Source of the DNA: DASYQD01 sp036005845
GTDB lineage: Bacteria; Acidobacteriota; Thermoanaerobaculia; Multivoradales; JAIOJS01
Reading direction: 5' to 3'
Assembly: GCA_036005845.1 (NCBI GenBank)
Contig: DASYQD010000087.1
Coordinates: 1 to 34,824 of the forward strand
Length of the DNA: 34,824 bases
This document shows, piece by piece, positions 1 to 6,739 of this stretch (positions are counted from its first letter, which is position 1; every line of letters starts with the position of its first letter). The notes beneath the pieces are model-generated. The model worked only from the letters and a program-made list of their open reading frames with translations. It did no database searches and was not told the DNA's origin. The position numbers and the translations under genes were made by a program.

Positions 1-380
1 AGCAGCACGGCGTCGAGGAAGACGTAGAGCACCAGCACCGAACGCGGGAAGCTGCGATCGGCGAGGAAGAAGTAGGCGGTGAGGACGAGACCCTGGAGCG
101 TCGCCGCGCCGAGCAGCCGGCTGCCGAGCTCGAGCCGCGGCCGCGGCTCCGGCGAGTGGTATTGGTTGAAAAGGTAGAGGGTGAGGAGCTGCGCCGCGAG
201 CACCAGCAGCAGCACCGCGTGAACGAGCTCCACGCGCTCGACCGGCAGCAGGTTCTGCGTCAGCGGCAGCGGCACGAAGACCCGCAGCCACACCGCGCCA
301 TACCAGGCGGCGACCGCGGCCAGACCGTCGCCCAGGTAGCGCCAGAGGCGCCAGCCGGCAGAGCCGCCCATGGGGTGCAT
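1..380 (-). CDS. Exopolysaccharide sugar-phosphate transferase, N-terminal part (partial, runs off left edge)
   Basis: The minus strand is open from the ATG at 380 to the window edge, giving about 126 residues. After a short polar start come hydrophobic stretches that read as membrane helices, including LRVFVPLPL, VLLLVLAAQLLTLYLF and LQGLVLTAYFFL, followed by RSFPRSVLVLYVFLDAVLL. Motifs such as FNQYHSP and the helix spacing resemble the membrane-anchored N-terminus (CoA_binding_3 type) of polyprenyl glycosylphosphotransferases, which move a sugar phosphate onto undecaprenyl phosphate to start exopolysaccharide or O-antigen units. The catalytic bacterial sugar transferase domain would lie outside the window, so the assignment rests on the N-terminus alone. 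ATG 380 is preferred over the in-frame ATG 371 because a TAAGAT hexamer sits 8 nt upstream, matching other genes here. Any polytopic membrane protein of the same region remains possible. Confidence 0.5.
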   Translation of the reverse strand, partial: MHPMGGSAGWRLWRYLGDGLAAVAAWYGAVWLRVFVPLPLTQNLLPVERVELVHAVLLLVLAAQLLTLYLFNQYHSPEPRPRLELGSRLLGAATLQGLVLTAYFFLADRSFPRSVLVLYVFLDAVL

Positions 381-388
381 CGCGCGCC

Positions 389-394
389 ATCTTA
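389..394 (-). promoter_or_regulatory. -10-like hexamer, near-leaderless start of the sugar transferase gene
   Basis: TAAGAT on the minus strand lies 8 nt before ATG 380. No Shine-Dalgarno is visible. A transcript starting 6-7 nt after the hexamer would have a leader of only one or two bases. Confidence 0.4.
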
Positions 395-462
395 CGTTTG
401 GCGCCGTCGCTCGGCGGCGAGCCGGCCTGCTCGATCTTTCGAGTCGTACCTGAGGGCTTGAG

Positions 463-468
463 TATCAT
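463..468 (+). promoter_or_regulatory. -10-like hexamer upstream of metF
   Basis: TATCAT matches the -10 consensus at five of six bases and ends 10 nt before the metF ATG. Predicted transcription would start about 4 nt before the start codon. No clear -35 box or Shine-Dalgarno accompanies it. Confidence 0.4.
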
Positions 469-478
469 TGCGGGCTTC

Positions 479-1429
479 ATGAAGGTCACCGAGCACCTCG
501 CGCGCGCGACGCGCCCGCTCATCAGCTTCGAATTGATCCCGCCCCTGCGCGGCGGCGACGTGCGCGGCCTGCTGTCGCTGCTCGACGAGCTGATGGTGTT
601 CGAGCCGCCCTTCATCGACATCACCTCGCACGCGGCGCAGGTGTCGATCGAGGAGACCTCGCACGGCCTCGAACGGCGCGTCAAGCGCAAGCGGCCGGGA
701 ACTCTCGGCGTCTGCGCGCTGATCCAGAACAAGTACGGCATCGACGCCGTGCCGCACGTGCTGTGCACCGGCTTCTCGCGCGAAGAGACCGAGGACTTCC
801 TGATCGAGCTGCGCTATCTCGGCATCGACAACGTGCTCACCGTGCGCGGCGACGACAACGGCTACCAGAAGCCGCTGCAGCACGGCCGCTCGGCGAACCG
901 CTACGCCGTGGAGCTGGTGCGGCAGGTGTCGGCGATGAACAAGGGCCGCTATCTCGAAGAGGACCTGCTCGACGCCGACCCCGCCGACTTCTGCATCGGC
1001 GTCGCCGGCTACCCCGAGCGCCACTTCGAGTCGCCCAACCTGATCACCGACGTGCGGGCGACCAAGGAGAAGGTCGAGGCGGGCGGCCACTACATCGTGA
1101 CGCAGATGTGCTTCGACAACCGGCACTATTTCCGCTTCGTCGAGCTCTGCCGCGCCGAGGGCATCACCGTGCCGATCATCCCCGGGCTGAAAGTGCTGTC
1201 GTCGGCGGCGCAGCTGAAGACCATCCCGCGCACCTTTCACGTCGAGATCCCGCTGGAGCTGGCGGACGCGGCGGCGAAGGCGGCGCCCGAGCACACGCTC
1301 GACGTCGGCGTCGAGTGGACCGTGCGGCAGGTGAAGGAGCTGCTCGAAGCGGGAGTGCCCGCCGTGCACTTCTACATCATGCAGAGCGCGACGGCGGTGA
1401 AGCGGGTGCTGGAAGGCGTACGGCCGTAG
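479..1429 (+). CDS. metF: Methylenetetrahydrofolate reductase MetF
   Basis: This 316-residue protein is the length of bacterial MetF. It reduces 5,10-methylene-THF to 5-methyl-THF with FAD and a reduced nicotinamide, supplying the methyl donor for methionine synthase. Family hallmarks are the early SFELIPP segment (catalytic-Glu strand of the TIM barrel), ITSHAAQ, NVLTVRGDD in mid-protein, CIGVAGYPERHFES, the VEAGGHYIVTQMCFD segment, and VPIIPGLKVLSS. The C-terminal GVPAVHFYIMQ is the usual end of the barrel. An upstream in-frame start at 398 exists but adds 27 residues without family similarity; ATG 479 begins the conserved MKVTEHLA-type start and has a TATCAT box just upstream. The nearby metH is a direct pathway partner, though a convergent gene separates them and metF lies outside the metH riboswitch unit. 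Confidence 0.93.
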   Translation: MKVTEHLARATRPLISFELIPPLRGGDVRGLLSLLDELMVFEPPFIDITSHAAQVSIEETSHGLERRVKRKRPGTLGVCALIQNKYGIDAVPHVLCTGFSREETEDFLIELRYLGIDNVLTVRGDDNGYQKPLQHGRSANRYAVELVRQVSAMNKGRYLEEDLLDADPADFCIGVAGYPERHFESPNLITDVRATKEKVEAGGHYIVTQMCFDNRHYFRFVELCRAEGITVPIIPGLKVLSSAAQLKTIPRTFHVEIPLELADAAAKAAPEHTLDVGVEWTVRQVKELLEAGVPAVHFYIMQSATAVKRVLEGVRP

Positions 1430-1437
1430 ACCAGGAG

Positions 1438-2103
1438 TCAGTCGCGCGGGAAGAGCCCGGCGAGCGAGACCGGGAGCGTCGCATCGCCGGCGAGGCGCAG
1501 CGCCAGCGTCGCGTCGGGGCTATGCACGACTCGCCGTCCGTAAGTGCCGGAGGTACGGTCAGGGTCCAGATACTCCTCGGCCGTGCGATCGGCGAGGACG
1601 AGGATCACGTACTGAGGGATGCCGCCGCGCGCGTAATGACGCAGCTTGGTGGTGCGGTCGCGCCTCAGCGACGTGCCGGCTACCTCGATGACGCAAGAGA
1701 CGTCCTTGGCGCGAGGCTTCTCGACGGTGGTGAGCGGTCTCGAAACGATAGCCGCGTCCGGCTCCGGCTCGCCGCCGGCCTCCACAATCGTGATCGGCTG
1801 CTGAGTCTGGATGTGCGCGCTGATGGGATCCAAACGGAGACCGAGGTAGGCAAGCTGCCTGACGACGTAGGCGTGCATGTCACCGACGGTCATCGGATCC
1901 CCTCCCGCATCACCCCGGTCCTTGCGCACGAGGATGCCGTCGAGCAGCTCGACAGTCGTGTCTTCGGGAAGGATGCCCTCCTCGATCATGCGGTCGTACT
2001 GCTCGACCGAAAGCGGCAGGATCTCGAGTTGGCCGCCCAAAGACTCCCCGATGACATTGGCTGCGCCGGGCTCGATTGTCAGCCGCTGCTCACTCGTTGC
2101 CAT
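1438..2103 (-). CDS. Uma2-family (DUF820) putative endonuclease
   Basis: The 221-residue product shows the Uma2/DUF820 pattern: VEQYDRMIEEGILPEDTTVELLDGILV near the N-terminus, then EPDAAIV, then CVIEVAGTSLRRDRTTKLRHYARGG with a catalytic-type E and K, and PQYVILVLADRT. The family has a PD-(D/E)xK nuclease-like fold and is abundant in cyanobacteria, Chloroflexi, Planctomycetes and Acidobacteriota; its cellular role is not firmly known. The ATG at 2103 is chosen over upstream frame-open starts because it begins the similarity and has TAGCCT 7 nt upstream. It converges on metF with 8 nt between the genes, and its start region abuts the divergent metH promoter. It is probably an accessory gene unrelated to the methionine genes around it. 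Confidence 0.85.
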   Translation of the reverse strand: MATSEQRLTIEPGAANVIGESLGGQLEILPLSVEQYDRMIEEGILPEDTTVELLDGILVRKDRGDAGGDPMTVGDMHAYVVRQLAYLGLRLDPISAHIQTQQPITIVEAGGEPEPDAAIVSRPLTTVEKPRAKDVSCVIEVAGTSLRRDRTTKLRHYARGGIPQYVILVLADRTAEEYLDPDRTSGTYGRRVVHSPDATLALRLAGDATLPVSLAGLFPRD

Positions 2104-2110
2104 CGGAGTC

Positions 2111-2116
2111 AGGCTA
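2111..2116 (-). promoter_or_regulatory. -10-like hexamer of the Uma2 gene
   Basis: TAGCCT on the minus strand sits 7 nt before ATG 2103, with no Shine-Dalgarno between. This fits the leaderless start pattern seen at other genes of the window. Confidence 0.35.
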
Positions 2117-2124
2117 CCACTCGT

Positions 2125-2154
2125 TTGACACCACGGCCGACCGTCTCGTAAGCT
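2125..2154 (+). promoter_or_regulatory. Sigma-70-type promoter of metH
   Basis: A perfect TTGACA -35 box (2125-2130) is followed after 18 bp by TAAGCT (2149-2154), a weak -10. The predicted start near 2160-2162 coincides with the first base-paired nucleotide of the SAM aptamer, as expected for a riboswitch leader. Confidence 0.6.
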
Positions 2155-2159
2155 GTTGA

Positions 2160-2246
2160 CGCATTTGGAGCGGTCCGGCTCACGCCGGGCTCGGCAACCT
2201 GGGGCGGACACCCAAGGTGCCCTCCTGCAGACGAAGCAGGGATGCG
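2160..2246 (+). promoter_or_regulatory. SAM riboswitch aptamer (S-box superfamily) in the metH leader
   Basis: The leader holds the conserved SAM-aptamer core: CGGCAACC (2192-2199), a P3 hairpin built on TGGG/CCCA, then AAGGTGCC (2214-2221) leading into TCCTGC. Helices can be drawn by hand: P1 CGCAT 2160-2164 with ATGCG 2242-2246; P2 GAGC 2168-2171 with GCTC 2189-2192, topped by CCGGC 2175-2179 with GCCGG 2184-2188 and a TCAC loop; P4 CCTGC 2224-2228 with GCAGG 2236-2240. The 5' consensus is shorter than in Firmicutes S-boxes, so it may be a SAM-I/IV-type variant. High SAM should lower metH expression, which suits a methionine synthase gene. A cobalamin riboswitch was considered because MetH uses B12, but its box sequences are absent. 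Confidence 0.8.
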
Positions 2247-2291
2247 GCCGCGGAGGAAACGACGCGGCAACAAACTGTCCGGTGGGAACGG

Positions 2292-2327
2292 CCCGCTCCA
2301 ATGCATTCCATGGAGCGGGTTTCGTTT
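2292..2327 (+). terminator. Riboswitch expression platform: terminator / Shine-Dalgarno-sequestering hairpin
   Basis: CCCGCTCCA (2292-2300) pairs perfectly with TGGAGCGGG (2311-2319) around a 10-nt loop, followed directly by TTTCGTTT (2320-2327). This looks like an intrinsic terminator ending one base before the metH ATG. The 3' arm also contains GGAGCGG, the only plausible metH ribosome-binding site, so the hairpin would also hide it. The 5' arm plus loop can alternatively pair with the 5' strands of the aptamer (2161-2173). Confidence 0.7.
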
Positions 2328-5300
2328 ATGGCTGCAAATCCCACGACCACGACCCCAAGCGCCCTCGGCACTCCTGAGCCGATCGACCTGCCTGCTTGTC
2401 CCGCCGACCGCGAGGCGCGCACGCACGCGCTGCTGCAGGCGTTCGACGAGCGCGTGCTCGTCATGGACGGCGCCACCGGCACGGCGCTGCAGCGGCTCGA
2501 GCTGACCGCCGACGACTTCGGCGGCCCGGACCTCGAAGGCTGCAACGAGGCCCTCAACCTCACGCGGCCCGACGCCGTCCTCGCGCTGCACGACACCTAT
2601 CTTCGCGCGAACGCCGACGTCGTCGAAACCAATACCTTCGGCGCCACGCCGCTCGTGCTCGCCGAGTACGACCTCGCCGCCTACGCCTTCGGCATCAACC
2701 GCGCGGCCGCGTCGCTCGCACGCGAAGCCTGCGCGCGCTACGACGAGCCCGGCCGGCTGCGCTTCGTCTGCGGCAGCATGGGGCCGACGACGAAGGCGAT
2801 CTCGGTCACCGGCGGCGTCACCTTCGACGGGCTCCGCGACCACTTCCGCGTGCAGGCGCTCGGCCTCTGCGCCGGCGGCGCCGACTACCTGCTGCTCGAG
2901 ACGCAGCAGGACACCCGCAACGTCAAGGCCGGCCTGCTCGGCATCGAGGACGCCTTCGCCGAGCTCGGCTGGCGCATCCCCGTCGCGGTGTCGGTGACGA
3001 TCGAGATGTCGGGCACCATGCTCGCGGGTCAGGACGCCGAGGCGCTGGCAGTGTCGCTGCTGCACGCCGATCTCCTGTACGTCGGCCTCAACTGCGCCAC
3101 CGGCCCCGAGCTGATGCGCGACCACGTGCGCACGCTCTCCGAGCTGGTGCGCACGCGCACCGCCTGCGTGCCCAACGCCGGGCTGCCCGACGAGAACGGC
3201 AAGTATCACGAGTCGCCCGAGGACTTCCGCCGCGTGCTCGGCGACTTCGTCGACAAGGGCTGGCTCAACCTCGTCGGCGGCTGCTGCGGCACCCACGACG
3301 GCCACGTCGCGGCCCTCGCCGACCTCGTCGCCGGCAAGCGCCCGCGCCGCATCCCCGAGCACGCGCACGCGCTCGTCTCCGGCATCGAGGCGGTCGAGCT
3401 CACTCCCGACAACCGGCCGCTGCTGGTCGGCGAGCGCACCAACGTGCTCGGCAGCCGGAAGTTCAAGGAGCTGGTGGCGGCCGGAGAGTGGGAGCAGGCC
3501 GGCGAGGTGGGCCGCGCGCAGGTGCGCGGCGGCGCGCAGGTGCTCGACGTCTGCCTGCAGGACCCCGACCGCGACGAGACGGTCGACGTCGAGAAGTTCC
3601 TCGACCGCCTCGTGCGCCTGGTCAAGGTGCCGCTGATGATCGACTCGACCGACGCGCGAGTGATGGAGCGCGCGCTGGAGTATTGCCAGGGCAAGGCGGT
3701 GCTCAACTCGGTCAACCTCGAGGACGGCCTCGAGCGCTTCCGCAAGGTGGTGCCGCTGGCGCGCCGCTTCGGCGCCGCGCTGGTCGTCGGCTGCATCGAC
3801 GAGCAAGGAATGGCGGTCACCGTCGACCGCAAGCTCGAAGTGGCGCGGCGCAGCTTCCAGATATTGACCGAGGACTTCGGCATGCGGCCGGAGGACTTGT
3901 GGTGGGACCCGCTGGTGTTCCCGTGCGCGACGGGCGACGAGAACTATCTCGGCTCGGCGCACGAGACGATCGAAGCGGTGCGCGCGCTCAAGCACGAGCT
4001 GCCCGACACCCACACCATCCTCGGCATCAGCAACGTCAGCTTCGGGCTGCCGGCGTCCGGGCGTGAGGTGCTCAACTCGGTCTTCCTCTACCACTGCACG
4101 CAGGCCGGGCTCGACGCCGCGATCGTCAACACCGAGCGGCTGGCCCGCTACGCCGAGATCCCCGCGGACGAGCGCGCGCTCGCCGAGGCGCTGCTGGCGC
4201 TGCGGCTCGGCGACAAGGCGGCGGGCGAGACCGCGGTGGCGAAGTACACCGAGCACTTCCGCGGTCGCGGTCCCACCGCGGGCAGGACGCCCCGGGCCGA
4301 ACTGCCGCTCGAGCAGCGCCTGGCGCGCGCCGTCGTCGAGGGCAGCAAGGTCGGGCTCGAAACCGATCTGGCCGAAGCGCTGCAGCGCTGGCCGGCGCCG
4401 CTCGACATCATCAACGGTCCGCTGCTCGCCGGTATGGACGAGGTGGGTAAGCTCTTCAACGCCAACCAGCTCATCGTCGCCGAGGTGCTGCAGAGCGCCG
4501 AGGTGATGAAGGCCGCGGTGTCGTTTCTCGAGCCGCACATGGAGAAGTCGGAAGGCAACGGGCGCGGCAAGATCCTGCTCGCCACCGTGAAAGGCGACGT
4601 CCACGACATCGGCAAGAACCTCGTCGACATCATCTTGAGCAACAACGGCTACACGGTGGTCAACCTCGGCATCAAGGTGCCGAGCGAGCAGCTCGTGCAG
4701 GCGGCGCGCGAGCACCGGCCCGACGTCATCGGCCTCTCCGGGCTGCTGGTCAAGAGCGCGCAGCAGATGGTGATCACCGCCGGCGACCTCGCCGCGGTGG
4801 GCGTCGACACGCCGCTGCTCGTCGGCGGCGCGGCGCTGACGCGGCGCTTCACGCACCAGCGCATCGCGCCGGCCTACAAGGGCTTCTGCACCTACGCCAA
4901 GGATGCCATGCACGGTCTCGAGCTCGTCGACCGCATCCTCGACAAGGCGAAACGGCCGGGTCTCGAAGCGGAGGTGGAGAAGCTGCGTGCCGCGGACGTG
5001 GCGGTTGCCGAGAGCGCTGCCGCGTGCACGCCGCGCGAAGACAAGCGCGCCGAGGTGCGCCGCGACCTCGTGGCGCCGCCGCCGCCCGACCTGCTGCGCC
5101 ACGTCGAGACGGCGCCGCTGCGCGAGGTCTGGCAGCAGCTCAACCACCAGATGCTCTACAGCAAGTACTTCGGCATCAAGGGCGTGGTGAAGAAGCTCGC
5201 GGAGGCGGGCGACCCGAAGCTGCGCATGGTGGAGGCGGTGGTCGACGAGCTCAAGGAGCTGGCGCTCGACGGCGCGCTCGAGGTGAAGGTGGCGTGGCGC

Positions 5301-5843
5301 TTCTTCCCGGCGGAGGCCAGCGGCGAGCGCCTGCGGCTGCTCGATCCGCAGAGCGGCGCGCTCGTCGCCGAGTGGGAGCTGCCGCGCCAACCGTCCGGCG
5401 AGCGGCTCTGCCTCACCGACTACGTGCTGCCCAACGATCACGTCGCGCTCTTCGTCACCACCGCCGGCAAGGGCGTGCGCGAGCGCGCCGAGGCGTGGAA
5501 GGCGGCCGGCGAGTACCTCAAGAGCCACGGCTGGGCGGCGCTGGCGCTGGAGACGGCCGAGGCCGCCGCCGAGTGGCTGCACATGCGGCTGCGCACGGCG
5601 TGGGGGTTCCCGGATCCGCCCGAGCTGCAGCCCGGCGACCGCTTCGCCGCCCGCTACCGCGGCCGCCGCTACAGCTTCGGCTACCCGGCGTGCCCCGACC
5701 TCGCCGGCCAGCGCCAGCTCTTCGCCGCTCTGCAGCCGGAGGAGATCGGCGTCCACCTCACCGAGGGCGACATGATGGACCCCGAAGCCTCGGTGTCGGC
5801 GCTGGTGTTCCAGCACCCGGACGCGAAGTACTTCGCGGTGTAG
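2328..5843 (+). CDS. metH: Cobalamin-dependent methionine synthase MetH
   Basis: The 1171-residue enzyme transfers a methyl group from 5-methyl-THF through methylcobalamin to homocysteine. All four modules are present in order. The homocysteine domain begins around VMDGATGTALQ and has zinc ligands Cys256 (GLNCATGP) and Cys319-Cys320 (GGCCGTH). The pterin domain starts near LLVGERTNVLGSRKF. The cobalamin domain carries DVHDIGKN with the B12-ligand histidine at residue 759. The C-terminal reactivation domain contains RYRGRRYSFGYPACPD, which binds SAM. Length is close to the usual 1200-1230 residues, so nothing is missing. ATG 2328 is chosen; the frame extends upstream to a GTG at 2217, but that lies inside the riboswitch. 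Expression should be controlled by the preceding SAM aptamer and hairpin. MetF upstream provides its substrate. Confidence 0.96.
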   Translation: MAANPTTTTPSALGTPEPIDLPACPADREARTHALLQAFDERVLVMDGATGTALQRLELTADDFGGPDLEGCNEALNLTRPDAVLALHDTYLRANADVVETNTFGATPLVLAEYDLAAYAFGINRAAASLAREACARYDEPGRLRFVCGSMGPTTKAISVTGGVTFDGLRDHFRVQALGLCAGGADYLLLETQQDTRNVKAGLLGIEDAFAELGWRIPVAVSVTIEMSGTMLAGQDAEALAVSLLHADLLYVGLNCATGPELMRDHVRTLSELVRTRTACVPNAGLPDENGKYHESPEDFRRVLGDFVDKGWLNLVGGCCGTHDGHVAALADLVAGKRPRRIPEHAHALVSGIEAVELTPDNRPLLVGERTNVLGSRKFKELVAAGEWEQAGEVGRAQVRGGAQVLDVCLQDPDRDETVDVEKFLDRLVRLVKVPLMIDSTDARVMERALEYCQGKAVLNSVNLEDGLERFRKVVPLARRFGAALVVGCIDEQGMAVTVDRKLEVARRSFQILTEDFGMRPEDLWWDPLVFPCATGDENYLGSAHETIEAVRALKHELPDTHTILGISNVSFGLPASGREVLNSVFLYHCTQAGLDAAIVNTERLARYAEIPADERALAEALLALRLGDKAAGETAVAKYTEHFRGRGPTAGRTPRAELPLEQRLARAVVEGSKVGLETDLAEALQRWPAPLDIINGPLLAGMDEVGKLFNANQLIVAEVLQSAEVMKAAVSFLEPHMEKSEGNGRGKILLATVKGDVHDIGKNLVDIILSNNGYTVVNLGIKVPSEQLVQAAREHRPDVIGLSGLLVKSAQQMVITAGDLAAVGVDTPLLVGGAALTRRFTHQRIAPAYKGFCTYAKDAMHGLELVDRILDKAKRPGLEAEVEKLRAADVAVAESAAACTPREDKRAEVRRDLVAPPPPDLLRHVETAPLREVWQQLNHQMLYSKYFGIKGVVKKLAEAGDPKLRMVEAVVDELKELALDGALEVKVAWRFFPAEASGERLRLLDPQSGALVAEWELPRQPSGERLCLTDYVLPNDHVALFVTTAGKGVRERAEAWKAAGEYLKSHGWAALALETAEAAAEWLHMRLRTAWGFPDPPELQPGDRFAARYRGRRYSFGYPACPDLAGQRQLFAALQPEEIGVHLTEGDMMDPEASVSALVFQHPDAKYFAV

Positions 5844-5854
5844 GCGGGCGGCGC

Positions 5855-5955
5855 CCCGCTCGAGCAGCGGGCCGCGAGTACCTCGCGGCGAGAACGTCGG
5901 CGGTCGAGATAAACCGCCGTCCGCGTTCGTCTCCTGGTGAAGAGATCACCAGGAG
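5855..5955 (+). repeat. Three consecutive stem-loops between metH and the next gene
   Basis: Three separate hairpins lie in the 160-nt gap: CCCGCT 5855-5860 with AGCGGG 5866-5871; CGGCGGT 5898-5904 with ACCGCCG 5913-5919; and a perfect 10-bp stem CTCCTGGTGA 5931-5940 with TCACCAGGAG 5946-5955 around AGAGA. None has a T-run, so they are not classical intrinsic terminators. They could form an end of the metH transcript or a structured leader of the downstream membrane protein gene. Confidence 0.5.
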
Positions 5956-5990
5956 CGCGGCGACCTCGTTGTCCGCGCGCCGCAGGGCAA

Positions 5991-5996
5991 AGGAGG
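5991..5996 (+). promoter_or_regulatory. Strong ribosome binding site fixing a TTG start
   Basis: A perfect AGGAGG lies 7 nt before TTG 6004. It decides for this rare start over the in-frame ATG at 6028. Confidence 0.65.
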
Positions 5997-6003
5997 CGGC
6001 ACG

Positions 6004-6711
6004 TTGGCAAACGGTCTGACGTTTCACATGGCTTTCCGTCGTCACCTACGACGGACTGTCGTTCATGCGAGTCGTGACGACCGGCCGGCAGCGAAGCGCG
6101 CGGGGTCTTGCCGTGTCGCGCTGATCGTGGCCGGTCTCGTCGCCGCTCAGTACCTCGATCTCGGCTGGTCGAGCTTCGACCTCGACCGGCCCGGACGCCT
6201 CGCGGCGTTCTCCCTCGTTGGTGGGTTGCTCGCCTGGGGCTGCGGTCTCGTCACCGCCCGTCCGGCGCTCCGCTCGCACCTCGTGGCCGCGGCTCTGGGA
6301 GGCGTCGGCATGCTGCTCGGCGGGTCGCTGGAGCCCGCCGCCGCGGTGAGCGCCGGATGTCATCGAGCCGGCCCGCCCGCCGCTGCGCCTGCCGACCTGG
6401 CGGCGTCCCTGCTACCCGGACGCTGGGAGGTCGCCGCGATGCTCCTCTGCTGCGCTCCGGTCTGCGTGTTCTCCTGCCGGCGGCTGACCGCTCTGCGGCG
6501 CTGGCTCGAGCCGCTGGCGAGCCTGGTCGGAATGACGCTGGGCATGGCCTCGACCGGGTTGGCGATGCCGGCGCTCGCTGCTCACGGCGGGCTCATGAGC
6601 GTGCCCGCCCACCATCTCGCCATGCTGGTGGGAATGGCGGCCGGCAGCTGTCTGGCCGCGCGGGCGGCGCGCGCCGCGGCGCGACGGTTCGGCCTCCCCG
6701 GCGAGGGATAG
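6004..6711 (+). CDS. Unknown polytopic membrane protein
   Basis: I do not recognise this 235-residue protein. After a basic N-terminus (FRRHLRR) it shows about six hydrophobic segments: VALIVAGLVAAQYLDLGW, LAAFSLVGGLLAWGCGLV, LVAAALGGVGMLLGG, WEVAAMLLCCAPVCVFSC, LASLVGMTLGMASTGLAM and HHLAMLVGMAAGSCLAARAA. The last two are rich in Gly, Met and His (GMTLGMASTGLAMP, VPAHHLAMLVGMAAG), and there are several cysteines, but no named family is evident. Codon use is GC-rich and hydrophobicity is real, which argues against a shadow frame. The TTG start is supported by AGGAGG 7 nt upstream. The gene follows metH after three hairpins and is followed by the RuBisCO-like gene 28 nt downstream, so co-transcription with either side is possible. 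Confidence 0.7.
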   Translation: MANGLTFHMAFRRHLRRTVVHASRDDRPAAKRAGSCRVALIVAGLVAAQYLDLGWSSFDLDRPGRLAAFSLVGGLLAWGCGLVTARPALRSHLVAAALGGVGMLLGGSLEPAAAVSAGCHRAGPPAAAPADLAASLLPGRWEVAAMLLCCAPVCVFSCRRLTALRRWLEPLASLVGMTLGMASTGLAMPALAAHGGLMSVPAHHLAMLVGMAAGSCLAARAARAAARRFGLPGEG

Positions 6712-6727
6712 CACTCGGCACCTGCGC

Positions 6728-6733
6728 TACGCT
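6728..6733 (+). promoter_or_regulatory. -10-like hexamer 6 nt before the RuBisCO-like gene
   Basis: TACGCT sits exactly 6 nt before GTG 6740, the spacing expected for a leaderless transcript. The hexamer itself is a weak -10 match. Confidence 0.3.
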
Positions 6734-6739
6734 CCGCGC

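Noticed and set aside
2252..2256. GGAGG as a ribosome binding site in the metH leader
   Set aside because: No in-frame start codon follows at a usable distance; it lies just after aptamer P1 and may instead pair with CCTCC at 2221-2225.
2217..2327. Upstream GTG extension of metH
   Set aside because: The codons fall inside the SAM aptamer and its hairpin, and the extra residues have no family similarity.
2150..2330. Cobalamin riboswitch upstream of metH
   Set aside because: The B12-box and its conserved flanks are missing, while the SAM core GGCAACC...GGTGCC and matching helices are present.
2109..5816. 1235-codon open frame antisense to metH
   Set aside because: It mirrors metH codons in high-GC DNA, is His/Arg/Ala/Glu-rich without any domain, and overlaps a certain gene along its whole length. 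The long antisense frames over 9297-11516 and 13554-15956 were rejected for the same reason.
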